A stretch of 28,714 bases of DNA from a virus, in IMG/VR virus record IMGVR_UViG_3300036390_000006, positions 1 to 28,714 of that record. One strand, 5' to 3'. The translations under genes were made by a program, and so were the position numbers. This document shows positions 1 to 7,201 of this stretch, piece after piece; the first letter of the stretch is position 1; the number at the start of each line of letters is the position of its first letter. The notes beneath the pieces are model-generated. The model was not told the DNA's origin. It saw only the letters and a list, made by a program, of their open reading frames with translations, and searched no databases.

Positions 1-897
1 TCACCGATACAGCACCCCGCCATCATGGGTGCTGTCGCCGCTGACATAGGAATAGGCAAAATCACTGCCGGGCATGTGCGGAAAACCTCGGAAATTCAGC
101 TGATTGCCGAACTTCTCTCGACAGGTGGCAAAGCTCTTGTCGCAGCCGACTGTCAGCGTCACGGCATCGCCCGCAGCCGGCCGCGCCTCCAGCGGCAGCC
201 AGAGCCGCAATGTCACCAGGCCACCCACCGCCGTACCGCTCTCCTCGATCGCCACCCGCCGGCCGGCCAACAGGCCATCGTCAAAACGAAGATGCCCCAG
301 TCGGAAATGCCCCTCGACCAGATCGGGCAGCCCCGACAGCGTCAGCCGGTCGGCCGACAACACCCCGGCGACGGCAGCCGAAACCCTGCGGTTCGCCACC
401 GCCATACTCACCCGGCACCTCTCATCTCCGAGATCGGCATCGCAGCGCCGGTTGTAGATCCGGCCCTCGGGCTGCTGCAGGCGGTGAGCGAAACTTCTGA
501 GTTCCGCCGAAAAGCCCGGCCCCCCACGGCTCACCTCGCCGATTTCCTGCACCGAGATCAGCGCGTGCTGCTCGTCCGCTGCCTGCCAGTTGACAAGAAA
601 AAGCTCAACCCGCGCGCCGTCATAACGTCCGGCCGCCAGATCCGCCTCGGCGATCGCCTCACTCGAAAAGCCGCCGCGCACTTCCGCGCCCGGTGCCGAA
701 AGCCCGCTTGCCACACTCGCCTCGGTCGCCGCAAAGCCAGTGCCCCGTTCAAACGCCGTGCCGTCGAATGTCAGCTGCTGGTCATGCTCGGTGAATCCCA
801 GCCTGAAGCCATCGCGGCAGGTCACCCGCCAGGCGCGACACAGCGTCGTTTCACCCGTCGCCAGATGGTCGGCCAACGCTTGCGGGAGGCGTTTCAT
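1..897 (-). CDS. GTA g13-like tail hub protein (DUF2163 / phage_BR0599 family)
   Basis: A complete 298-aa protein whose stop codon is the first three bases of the window. The N-terminal part matches the DUF2163 (TIGR02218) family and the C-terminal part the phage_BR0599 domain. This pairing is the g13 hub protein of RcGTA-type particles, which joins the distal tail ring to the baseplate. Four cysteines (about C152, C161, C252, C259) sit where RcGTA hub proteins bind an iron-sulfur cluster. Its ATG overlaps the stop of the g12 gene as ATGA, so the two are probably translationally coupled. The next GTA genes (cell-wall peptidase and large fibre protein) should lie beyond the left edge. Confidence 0.9.
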   Translation of the reverse strand: MKRLPQALADHLATGETTLCRAWRVTCRDGFRLGFTEHDQQLTFDGTAFERGTGFAATEASVASGLSAPGAEVRGGFSSEAIAEADLAAGRYDGARVELFLVNWQAADEQHALISVQEIGEVSRGGPGFSAELRSFAHRLQQPEGRIYNRRCDADLGDERCRVSMAVANRRVSAAVAGVLSADRLTLSGLPDLVEGHFRLGHLRFDDGLLAGRRVAIEESGTAVGGLVTLRLWLPLEARPAAGDAVTLTVGCDKSFATCREKFGNQLNFRGFPHMPGSDFAYSYVSGDSTHDGGVLYR

Positions 898-1526
898 GGG
901 ATCACCTCGATCAGCGGAATGGAAGGAATGCGCCCGGCGCTAAAGGCTTCGAGATCGATCTCGATCCGGTCGGTATCGAACCGCACCGCCACGTCATAGT
1001 CGAAGCCCGCGCGTATCTCGGTACCCTCGCCCGGCACATGCCCGGCAGTAAACGTCACGATCCCGGTCGTCGCATCGCAGGTGAACCCCTCGGTCACCTC
1101 GTCGCCATCAATCGCAACCCGCACCGATCCCGCCACCGGCTTCACCACCGGCCGCCGCTCCACCGCCGCGCCATCACCATAGGCCTTCAGCAGCTGAAAC
1201 GCCGAGGTCTCGCCGTCCCCCGTCCCGATCCATTGGTCGAGCGGCGTCACCGCCTCGCCCGGCCGCGCTGATGAAGAATCCACCGGATCGCGAAAGCGAA
1301 AGGCGTGCAGCTGGCCGCCGCGGGCCTCGAAAAACTCCAGCACCGCATAGAGATCCGCCACCGAGCGCACCGCAGTCCCGACATCATACCGGCGTCTGGA
1401 AAACCGCCAGCGCCGATTGCGCGCCTCGCGCCCGTTGGAGAGCGAAACGATATCCGTCTGCCGCCCAGGCCCGCCGCTCGTCGTCAGCGACAGCCTCAGC
1501 GGAAAACGCTGTTCATGAAAGGCCAT
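894..1526 (-). CDS. GTA g12-like distal tail protein (TIGR02217 / DUF2460)
   Basis: A 210-aa protein starting at ATG 1526 (MAFHEQRFP). The frame is open further upstream, but that part is low-complexity and reads back through non-coding sequence. Family marks are the RFPLRLS start, the RRRYDVG and FEARGG-HAFRFRDP stretches, and the ending IPSIPLIEVIP. This is the TIGR02217 / DUF2460 family, g12 in RcGTA, which forms the distal tail ring between tail tube and hub. It overlaps g13 by four bases. A gap of 169 bp separates it from g11, unusual for a cluster in which most neighbours touch. Confidence 0.88.
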   Translation of the reverse strand: MAFHEQRFPLRLSLTTSGGPGRQTDIVSLSNGREARNRRWRFSRRRYDVGTAVRSVADLYAVLEFFEARGGQLHAFRFRDPVDSSSARPGEAVTPLDQWIGTGDGETSAFQLLKAYGDGAAVERRPVVKPVAGSVRVAIDGDEVTEGFTCDATTGIVTFTAGHVPGEGTEIRAGFDYDVAVRFDTDRIEIDLEAFSAGRIPSIPLIEVIP

Positions 1527-1654
1527 ACCCGCCTCCGTTCTATGGATTGATGAGGATGAGGTTCTTCGAGCGCCGATCAGGCGGGCTCGCAGCAGGAGCG
1601 CGCCGCCGTTTGTCTCGCGGGTCGCTCGCGCCGACCGGTTGCCCGAAGGGCTCA

Positions 1655-1672
1655 GGTGCAACGTGTTGCACC
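1655..1672. repeat. Perfect 8+2+8 palindrome between g11 and g12
   Basis: GGTGCAAC and GTTGCACC flank a GT centre, a perfect dyad. It lies in the 169-bp g11-g12 gap, just after the g11 stop in the direction of transcription. No T-run follows, so it is not a clear terminator. It could be a protein-binding or RNA-processing site. No function is assigned. Confidence 0.45.
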
Positions 1673-1695
1673 GGGGATGTGGGGCTTCTACCGCC

Positions 1696-2304
1696 TCAAA
1701 GCCCCCGCCGCCCGCGCCCGACCGAGCGTGCCAGCATCGCCGTGATCTGCCCTTCGCTTCTGGCAAAACTCGCAGCATCTGTCGCCGTCACCTGGAAATG
1801 AATGACGGTCGCAGCGCCGGCCCCGTCCGCTGCCACACCGAGCGCGCCGTCGGCGCCCCGCTTCAAGGGCAGGATCGCCTCCGCCCCCGCCTCGCCCATC
1901 AGGCCCGTCCCGCCTGACATCGGAAAGTAGGTCGGCGCCGCCACCACCCCGCCATCGGCAAAGGGCACCAGCCGGCCCGGCACACCACCCTTCGCATAGG
2001 CGGTCACGCCGGTACCGGACACCTTGTCGAACCCTGCGCTCAGGCTGCCGATCAGGCTCTCCGCCGCATCGCCGAGCAGCCCTTCGAGCGGCTTCAGCCC
2101 CGCCGACAAGGCAATGTCGGTCAGCCGCGATCCGACACTGCGCAGCACCTCCTCCAGCCCCTTGCCCCCTGATGTCGCCCCCTTCAACGCCGAAGTCAGC
2201 GCCCGGCCAAAACTCGCCGAGCGGCTTTCGAGATCGTCGAGCACCGCGAGTGCCTGCGCGCCGTCGAGATCGACGGAGAGCGACAGCATGTCGTCATCGG
2301 TCAT
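1696..2304 (-). CDS. GTA g11-like short tail tape measure protein
   Basis: A 202-aa protein starting at ATG 2304 with a good ribosome site (AAGGAAA) just upstream. The N-terminus (LSVDLDGAQALAVLDDLESR) resembles tape measure starts. The C-terminal half is rich in Gly and Ala and contains AKGGV, FADGG and MGEAGAEAILPLKR, a signature at the C-terminus of many tape measure proteins. RcGTA g11 has a similar length and sets the length of a short tail. It lies between the tail chaperone genes and g12, the expected position. Confidence 0.85.
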   Translation of the reverse strand: MTDDDMLSLSVDLDGAQALAVLDDLESRSASFGRALTSALKGATSGGKGLEEVLRSVGSRLTDIALSAGLKPLEGLLGDAAESLIGSLSAGFDKVSGTGVTAYAKGGVPGRLVPFADGGVVAAPTYFPMSGGTGLMGEAGAEAILPLKRGADGALGVAADGAGAATVIHFQVTATDAASFARSEGQITAMLARSVGRGRRGL

Positions 2305-2355
2305 GCGTTTTTCCTTTCGCAGACTGTGCACTTCCACTGGTGGAAGCCTCAACGC

Positions 2356-2559
2356 TCAGTCAGGGAACCGCCGCATCAAGGCCTCGACCTCGCCGCGAGA
2401 CAAGCCCGCCGGCTCTCCGAACGCCCCGGCGATCGCCGCGAGCTCCGGCAGGCTCAATCCCCAAAACACCTCAGGCAAAAGCCGCAGACGGGAAAGCCCC
2501 AGCGTCATCGCCGTTTCCCAAGGAAACGGCCTCGCCCTCGTCCCGCCTGCGGCCTTCAA
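2356..2559 (-). CDS. GTA g10.1-like small tail assembly protein (TIGR02216 / rcc01693 type)
   Basis: A 67-aa protein. The first possible start is TTG at 2559, overlapping the g10 stop as TTGA; an internal ATG at 2508 would give 50 aa. The segment LGLSRLRLLPEVFWGLSLPELAAIAG matches in style the small rcc01693 family found between g10 and g11 in RcGTA clusters. Such proteins are thought to act as the downstream half of the tail assembly chaperone pair, coating the tape measure during tail assembly. The overlap resembles a chaperone pair, but no slippery frameshift heptamer was identified. Confidence 0.78.
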   Translation of the reverse strand: MKAAGGTRARPFPWETAMTLGLSRLRLLPEVFWGLSLPELAAIAGAFGEPAGLSRGEVEALMRRFPD

Positions 2560-2966
2560 GGGGAGGTGCCGCCCTCAACAACTCTCTGAGTATCCGCTTC
2601 ACCATCATAATACCCGGCCCCAAACGTCACTGCCAGCAGCTCGCCGACCACGCGCGCGGCCCCTGCCACCCCGCCGTCCACCGCCATCTCGGCCACATCG
2701 CCGTCCGACAGCCGGTTGCCCCCACCGCGAAGCCCGCAGGCGAGAATGCGCGTGAGATCCGCACTCTTCAGCCGTCCGCTCGAAAAGCGTGTTGCAAGAT
2801 CGGCCAGGCTCTCTGCGCCAAACGCCGTCTCCAGTTCGGCGAGCGCGCCCAGCGTCAGACACAGAATCCGTCGCTCGCCATCGATCACCGCCTCCACCTC
2901 GCCGCGATGGCGGTTGGCGCGGTTCACCGTCACCGGCTCGCGCATATTCCGTTCATAGCCCCGCAT
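2556..2966 (-). CDS. GTA g10-like tail assembly chaperone (GTA_gp10 family)
   Basis: A 136-aa protein starting at ATG 2966, chosen because GTGAGGCGG lies just upstream; ATG 2945 is an alternative. The core (VNRHRGEVEAVIDGERRILC-like start, then LTLGALAELETAFG) is the hallmark of the GTA_gp10 / tail-assembly-chaperone family. The start lies 7 bp after the major tail protein stop and the end overlaps g10.1 by four bases, so g9-g10-g10.1-g11 behaves as one tail module. It probably binds the tape measure before tube polymerisation. Confidence 0.86.
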   Translation of the reverse strand: MRGYERNMREPVTVNRANRHRGEVEAVIDGERRILCLTLGALAELETAFGAESLADLATRFSSGRLKSADLTRILACGLRGGGNRLSDGDVAEMAVDGGVAGAARVVGELLAVTFGAGYYDGEADTQRVVEGGTSP

Positions 2967-2973
2967 GGCCGCC

Positions 2974-3381
2974 TCACAGCGCCGCAAAGGAAACGGCCCC
3001 AGCCGATTCCAGCGCGATCTCGAAGGTCACCTCGCCATCGTGATTGCCGGCATAGTCCAGCGCCGTAACCTGAAACGGCGCCGTCACCGTGCCGAAGTCA
3101 GGGATCACGACCTGGTAGTTCAGGACCGAGCCGGCAAAGAAGGCGGCTCTCACAAGTGCGTCCGAAGCCGCATCCTTGAACAGCCCCGAACCGGTCAGCC
3201 CCGCGCGCCGCACCCCCGCGCCTTCCAGCAGCTCCCGCCAGCGCCCGGCGCTTTCACTATCGGTCACATCGACCGACTGCGCATTGAACGCCAGCCGCCT
3301 GGCCCTCAAGCCCGCCACCGTCACAAACCCCGCCCCATCCTCGATCTTCAGCAACAGATCCTTGCCCTTCTGCGCGCCCAT
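2974..3381 (-). CDS. GTA g9-like major tail tube protein
   Basis: A 135-aa protein starting at ATG 3381 with AAAGGAGAG upstream. It begins MGAQKGKDLLLKIED and contains VTDSESAGRWRELLEG and a final VTFEIALESAGAVSFAAL. This is the pattern of the RcGTA g9 / phage major tail protein (TIGR02126-like) family, which stacks as rings to form the tail tube. A longer reading frame upstream runs through repeat DNA and is rejected. In a normal GTA cluster g8 would abut g9. Here about 1.8 kb of repeats and an MFS transporter gene on the other strand separate them, so g9 may need read-through or its own promoter. Confidence 0.9.
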   Translation of the reverse strand: MGAQKGKDLLLKIEDGAGFVTVAGLRARRLAFNAQSVDVTDSESAGRWRELLEGAGVRRAGLTGSGLFKDAASDALVRAAFFAGSVLNYQVVIPDFGTVTAPFQVTALDYAGNHDGEVTFEIALESAGAVSFAAL

Positions 3382-3436
3382 GGCGTCTCTCCTTTGGTGA
3401 TGTGTGTGATGTTGCGGAAGCCGGCGGCGCTGCTCT

Positions 3437-3577
3437 CCACCTCCCCCTTGAGGGGGGAGGTCGCGGCAAAGCGGCGGGTGGGGGTGACCACGGCGAGACA
3501 GGGCAAAGCCGGGAAGCGGCCCCTCATCCCACCGCGGACGTCCGGTCCGACCCTCCCCCTTAAGGGTACGGTGGAGG
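3437..3577. repeat. Dispersed repeat family R1, copy a
   Basis: This stretch is bounded by CCACCTCCCCC and CGGTGGAGG and contains CAAAGCGGCGGGTGGGGGTGA. A second copy lies at 9165-9317. The first 51 bases of the two copies differ at about one position. Both start roughly 40-56 bp upstream of a GTA gene start (g9 here, g4 there), in the same orientation. G-rich and C-rich arms let it fold on itself. No transposase is present, so it is a non-autonomous palindromic repeat. Confidence 0.8.
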
Positions 3578-3596
3578 CAGCGCACCCAATGCATCC

Positions 3597-3700
3597 CCTC
3601 ACCCTGAGGTGCCCGACTCTGCCGGGCCTCGAAGGGTCGAGGCCTCCTATGAAACGGATGCTTCGAGGCCCTCGCCCGGCTCGGGCACCTCAGCATGAGG
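3597..3700. repeat. Dispersed palindromic repeat family R2, copy a
   Basis: It starts CCTCACCCTGAGGTGCC and ends GGCACCTCAGCATGAGG, an imperfect inverted pair. Inner arms GGCCTCGAAGGGTCGAGGCC and GCTTCGAGGCC fold further. It matches the copy at 5028-5137, so two related hairpins bracket the MFS transporter gene. This family resembles the palindromic intergenic repeats common in rhizobial genomes. Confidence 0.8.
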
Positions 3701-3814
3701 GCCTCGTACCGGGCACGCCCAACAGCGCACAGCCCAAGATTTCGCCCTATCGCCCGCCGCACAACCGGCCTAGAAGAAAAATCCCGCCTCTCTGAATCCC
3801 CTCCCGAGTCCCCG

Positions 3815-5038
3815 ATGAACATGCCCCGCACCATCCTCGTCGCCGCGCTTGCGGTTTCGCAGATCCTCGGCTGGGGCACGACCTACGAAATGCCGGCGGT
3901 GTTCGGTCGGGCCATGGCAGCCGATCTCGGGCTTGCCAATGAAATGGCCTTTGCCGGCCTCACCGTGATGATGCTGACCATGGCCTTTCTCGGCCCCTGG
4001 ACCGGGCGGATGATCGCCCGCCGCGGCGCCGCCAAGGTGCTCGCCCTGGGCTCCGTGCTGATGGCCTCAGGCCTTGCGATGCTTTCGGTCTCCACCGGCC
4101 TTCTCACCTATGCGATCGCCTGGCTGATCCTCGGTGCCGGCGGCTCGTTCGCGCTGACGGTGCCGGCCTTTGCCGCCGTCGTCGAACGCGAGGGCCGCGA
4201 GGCCCGCCGCGCCATCGGCATCCTGATGATCTTCACCGGCCTGTCCTCGGCCGTCTGCTGGCCGCTCCTGACACTGGCCGGCGAGGCCTTCGGCTGGCGC
4301 GGCGCGCTTCTTGCGGCCGCCGCCGCGCAGCTCCTGCTTGCCCTGCCCATCCATCTGGCGCTCGGCCGCATCGCGATCACCCGCTCGGACGAAGACCGCG
4401 CCGCCGATCAGATCGAGCCGCTCGCGATGAGCCGCCGCATGGCAACGCTGGCCTTCCTGCTGATCGCGCTCTCCACCTCGCTGGCCAGCCTCATGACCTT
4501 CGGCCTCTCACCACAGCTCCTGCATATCCTCGAACTCTCGGGCGCCACGCCGGCACTCGCGCTGCAGCTCGGATCCCTGCGCGCCGTCTTCGGCATCGCC
4601 GCCCGCGCCTTCGATCTCGTGCTCGGCAAGCGCTCCTCGCCTGTCACCACCGGCCTTGCCGGCATGGCAATGCTCACAGGCTCCAGCCTGCTCCTGATCT
4701 TCTCCTCCGGCACGCCGTCGAGCCTCTTCCTCTTCACCGCCCTCTACGGCTTCGGCTCCGGCGTCACCACACTCGCGCGCGCCACCCTGCCGCTCTCCTT
4801 CTTCTCCGCCAGCCGCTTTGCCCGCCAGTCGGCGCGCCTGTCACTGCCGCAAAACCTCGCCAATGCCACCGCTCCCGTGCTGATGACCGCCGTCATCGAC
4901 CGCGCCGGCATCGACGCCGGCCTGCTGCTGGCCACGGCTTTCGCCACGACAGGTTTCGTAGCCATCCTGGCGCTGGCGGTGATTGCAAAGCGGGGAAGCC
5001 GGAACACCGTCTCGACCACCATCCGCCCCTCATCCTGA
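3815..5038 (+). CDS. MFS transporter (passenger in the GTA cluster)
   Basis: A 407-aa integral membrane protein starting at ATG 3815; an ATG two codons later is also possible and no strong ribosome site separates them. About 12 hydrophobic segments are visible, with a basic motif-A-like loop (GPWTGRMIARRGAAK) after the second segment, typical of the major facilitator superfamily. The start (LAVSQILGWGTTYEMPAVF) resembles uncharacterised or drug-type MFS carriers. The substrate cannot be told. It runs against the GTA genes, sits between g9 and g8, and is bracketed by R2 repeats. The right-hand repeat supplies its last codons and stop, which suggests repeat insertion at the 3' end. Confidence 0.88.
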   Translation: MNMPRTILVAALAVSQILGWGTTYEMPAVFGRAMAADLGLANEMAFAGLTVMMLTMAFLGPWTGRMIARRGAAKVLALGSVLMASGLAMLSVSTGLLTYAIAWLILGAGGSFALTVPAFAAVVEREGREARRAIGILMIFTGLSSAVCWPLLTLAGEAFGWRGALLAAAAAQLLLALPIHLALGRIAITRSDEDRAADQIEPLAMSRRMATLAFLLIALSTSLASLMTFGLSPQLLHILELSGATPALALQLGSLRAVFGIAARAFDLVLGKRSSPVTTGLAGMAMLTGSSLLLIFSSGTPSSLFLFTALYGFGSGVTTLARATLPLSFFSASRFARQSARLSLPQNLANATAPVLMTAVIDRAGIDAGLLLATAFATTGFVAILALAVIAKRGSRNTVSTTIRPSS

Positions 5039-5137
5039 GGTGCCGGGCAAAGCCCGGCCTCGAAGGATCGAGGCCACACAGGAAGAGCGTAGGGATCCTT
5101 CGAGGCCCGCGCGTGGCGCGGGCACCTCAGGATGAGG
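5028..5137. repeat. Dispersed palindromic repeat family R2, copy b
   Basis: The ends CCTCATCCTGAGGTGCC and GGCACCTCAGGATGAGG are perfect inverted 17-mers, with inner arms GCCTCGAAGGATCGAGGCC and GGATCCTTCGAGGCC. The element overlaps the MFS stop codon and ends 24 bp from the g8 stop. A transcript on either strand would form a long hairpin between the convergent MFS and g8 genes. Confidence 0.85.
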
Positions 5138-5160
5138 TCGCACCTAGCGATGACCTCACC

Positions 5161-5559
5161 TCACTCCACCACCGCCCGAAAACCCGCCTCGGCCACAAAC
5201 AACCCGGCCCTCACCTCCCGCCGGCTGAGCGTCCGGCGATGCCGGAAATTCACCAGCCGAAACCCGTCGAGCATCTCCGGCAACCCGTCTGCCACCCGCC
5301 TGAACTCCGCCACCAGCCCTTGGGCCTCACGCTGCGACACGGCACTCCAAGCCTCCAGCGTCAACAGTATCTCCGCACCGTCCGCCTCGCCCGTCGAGAA
5401 ATCCCGCGCCTCGACCGACCCGAGCGCCAATGCCGGGAAGCGCTGCGGCCGGATCGTCCGGTCGGAGATCCCCTGCGGCCCGAGCACCGCCATCAGCGCC
5501 GCATCCGCCCTCACCGCCTGTTGAACAGCTGCCAGCAAGGCATTGACCACATTCGTCAT
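5161..5559 (-). CDS. GTA g8-like tail terminator / completion protein (DUF3168)
   Basis: A 132-aa protein of the DUF3168 family: ALLAAVQQAVRADAALMAVLG near the N-terminus, then LTLEAWSAVSQREA and a basic region LVNFRHRRTLSRREVRAG. In RcGTA and HK97-like phages this protein caps the tail tube and joins it to the head connector. Its ATG overlaps the stop of the small gene upstream as ATGA. It is the last gene of the head-connector block before the repeat/MFS interruption. Confidence 0.87.
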   Translation of the reverse strand: MTNVVNALLAAVQQAVRADAALMAVLGPQGISDRTIRPQRFPALALGSVEARDFSTGEADGAEILLTLEAWSAVSQREAQGLVAEFRRVADGLPEMLDGFRLVNFRHRRTLSRREVRAGLFVAEAGFRAVVE

Positions 5560-5750
5560 GTCGGAGCTCCCTGTTCATCGCTCGAATTCGAACCGGCACC
5601 TTGTCTTGCGGCGAGCTCCCCGGCGGCGGCATCAGTCGACAACCCATCCATCCGCCGCGCCCGCCGATATGCCAGCGCCTGGCGCAGCATCTCGCCCAGT
5701 CGCCTGCCACTTTCCTCCAGCGGTGTTTGGTTTCGCGCGCCGCCGGTCAT
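5556..5750 (-). CDS. Small 64-aa protein between GTA g7 and g8
   Basis: The ATG overlaps the g7 stop by four bases, and its own stop overlaps the g8 ATG by four bases. This double ATGA overlap is strong evidence of a real, translationally coupled gene. The product is hydrophilic, with an amphipathic basic helix (about residues 11-33) and an acidic Ser-rich tail. I recognise no family, and the canonical RcGTA order as I know it has no gene here. It may be a head-tail joining cofactor or assembly chaperone, but nothing in the sequence proves that. Confidence 0.65.
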   Translation of the reverse strand: MTGGARNQTPLEESGRRLGEMLRQALAYRRARRMDGLSTDAAAGELAARQGAGSNSSDEQGAPT

Positions 5751-6082
5751 CCCGTCACCTCACGGCACAGCGCCACCTGGAACCGCCCCGTCTCGTCGGG
5801 ATCGCGCAAAGCCAGGATGTCGAATACCCGCGCACCCTTGCGAAACCGCTGCCCGACCGCCAGATCCCCGCGCGTCCTGACCGTCACATGATGCGTCACG
5901 GTCGAAACCAGCCCCGGCCCCTTCTCTTCCTCGGCAAAACTGCGCGGCTCGATCAGCGCCCAGACGCGAGCGAGTTCGACGAAGCCCGTCTCCGCCCCGC
6001 CCTGGCCGTCCTCGACAGCCTCCGGTCGCTCCAAGACCAGCCGCGCGGTCAGCCTTCCGGCATCGATATCGAGAAGCGCCAT
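5747..6082 (-). CDS. GTA g7-like head closure / head-tail adaptor protein
   Basis: A 111-aa protein from ATG 6082; a TTG at 6088 overlapping the g6 stop is an alternative. It has the phage head-tail adaptor (SPP1 gp16-like) pattern: LERPEAVEDGQGG, WALIEPRS, the tandem VTHHVTVRTR strands, and FDILALRDPDE near the end. This protein plugs the portal-connector complex after packaging. It follows g6 with no gap and overlaps the 64-aa gene by four bases. Confidence 0.85.
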   Translation of the reverse strand: MALLDIDAGRLTARLVLERPEAVEDGQGGAETGFVELARVWALIEPRSFAEEEKGPGLVSTVTHHVTVRTRGDLAVGQRFRKGARVFDILALRDPDETGRFQVALCREVTG

Positions 6083-6084
6083 GG

Positions 6085-6654
6085 TCAAAGCCCCCTTCGG
6101 CAGAAGGGTCCGATCAGCCGGTCATAGCCGGGCGGCACCACCACCGGCTGGGCGTCCGGCGCCACCACGCCTCGGGCAGCAAACATGGCCGCAACATGCA
6201 AAAGCATCGCCCGCTTCAGCGTCGGCGGCACATCCGCTCCGCTTTCGCCGAAACCGGCGGAAAAGTCGACTTCGACCCCGTTCATCACCTGCCCCGGCTC
6301 CGGCACCGCGCTTAGCCAGAGCCTTGCCGGCCGCGCCTGCCCATCGAGCAGATGGCCGTCGAGACCGACCATCTGCGGCTCGCCGTCACCATCATAAACC
6401 GTCACCGCCGTCACCGCCCGCACGGGTCCGCGCGCAATCGTCATGATCCCATCTGCCGGCCAGTCGTCGCGGAAAAGCCGGAAGTTGCGCGCCGCCAGCA
6501 CCAGCCCAGTTTCCCGTTCCAGATGCTCACGCGCCACGATGGCGAGCGCCGACAGCAGCGCATCCTCCTCCTCGGTATCGAGCCGCAGATGCGCCCGCAC
6601 CTCGACAAGCGTCAGCGGCTCCACGGCGGGTGGAGTGAGTTCGATGATGGTCAT
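6085..6654 (-). CDS. GTA g6-like head-tail connector (phiE125 gp8 / gp6 family)
   Basis: A 189-aa protein with AGGAAAGAT upstream of ATG 6654. The N-terminus (PPAVEPLTLVEVRAHLRLDT, then E-E-DALLSALAIVAREHLERETG) is the conserved start of the phiE125 gp8 connector family, which forms the ring under the portal. RcGTA g6 occupies the same place after the capsid gene. A 547-bp gap with a small plus-strand gene and a hairpin separates it from the capsid gene, whereas in RcGTA the two are close. Confidence 0.87.
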   Translation of the reverse strand: MTIIELTPPAVEPLTLVEVRAHLRLDTEEEDALLSALAIVAREHLERETGLVLAARNFRLFRDDWPADGIMTIARGPVRAVTAVTVYDGDGEPQMVGLDGHLLDGQARPARLWLSAVPEPGQVMNGVEVDFSAGFGESGADVPPTLKRAMLLHVAAMFAARGVVAPDAQPVVVPPGYDRLIGPFCRRGL

Positions 6655-6794
6655 GGGATCTTTCCTGGAGATAACGAGAACTGGCGATCAGCCTGCGAAC
6701 GGTCGCAACCGCCGCTGCGCGCAAAGTTTGAATTGCCCGCAACCCATTGGCCTTTGCCGCGTTGGGTTGGACAGGTGGACGCAAGGAGATTTCA

Positions 6795-6965
6795 ATGCAG
6801 AGCAAGGACACATCGGATCATCACGGCGATCAACTTGACCGCCATGGCGACTGGTTCGACCAGATCGTCGGCAATTCCGGCTCGAATGTCGGCATGGCCC
6901 GCATCCTCGGCGCCATCCTCGCCTTCATTTTGGTCTTCGGCTCGGTCAGCTGGCTCATCGGCTAG
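6795..6965 (+). CDS. Small 56-aa single-pass membrane protein
   Basis: A strong ribosome site (AAGGAGAT) lies 6 bases before ATG 6795. The first 35 residues are hydrophilic and rich in His and Asp (DHHGDQLDRHGDW). The last 20 form one hydrophobic segment ending in WLIG. It is encoded opposite the GTA genes between g5 and g6 and is followed by a perfect hairpin at 7017-7044. No family is recognised. It may be an ordinary small membrane peptide; a lysis-related role is only a guess. Confidence 0.7.
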   Translation: MQSKDTSDHHGDQLDRHGDWFDQIVGNSGSNVGMARILGAILAFILVFGSVSWLIG

Positions 6966-7016
6966 AGATGCCCATTTCCAAGAGGCCGGTGGTCTCGCTG
7001 CCCTTGCCTTCACCGG

Positions 7017-7044
7017 CCCTTGTCCCCGCAGGCGGGGACAAGGG
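7017..7044 (+). terminator. Hairpin after the 56-aa gene
   Basis: CCCTTGTCCCCGC and GCGGGGACAAGGG form a perfect 13-bp stem with a two-base centre, 52 bp after the stop of the small plus-strand gene. There is no T-run, so it may act as a weak or factor-assisted terminator on either strand, including between capsid and g6 transcripts. Confidence 0.5.
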
Positions 7045-7201
7045 AGGCCCGGGCATCCCATTGTCGGCTTCTCAACGCCAGCGGAAAAGGTGCCGGCAGG
7101 TGGACGGGGGTGAGCGAAACCGAGACGGGGTGTTCAACGCTTGGCCGAACCGGCCCCGCCCCGGAGCAGGGCTCCGCCCCTTCAACGCGAGGGCAAGGCC
7201 C

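Noticed and set aside
25-999. Long plus-strand reading frame of 324 codons opposite g13 and g12
   Set aside because: It is an antisense shadow produced by high G/C at third codon positions. Its product is rich in Arg, Pro and His with no family character, while the minus strand encodes recognised GTA proteins.
3348-3602. Minus-strand extension of g9 upstream into repeat DNA
   Set aside because: It is translated through the R1 and R2 repeats. The proper start at 3381 has a strong ribosome site and the family's normal N-terminus.
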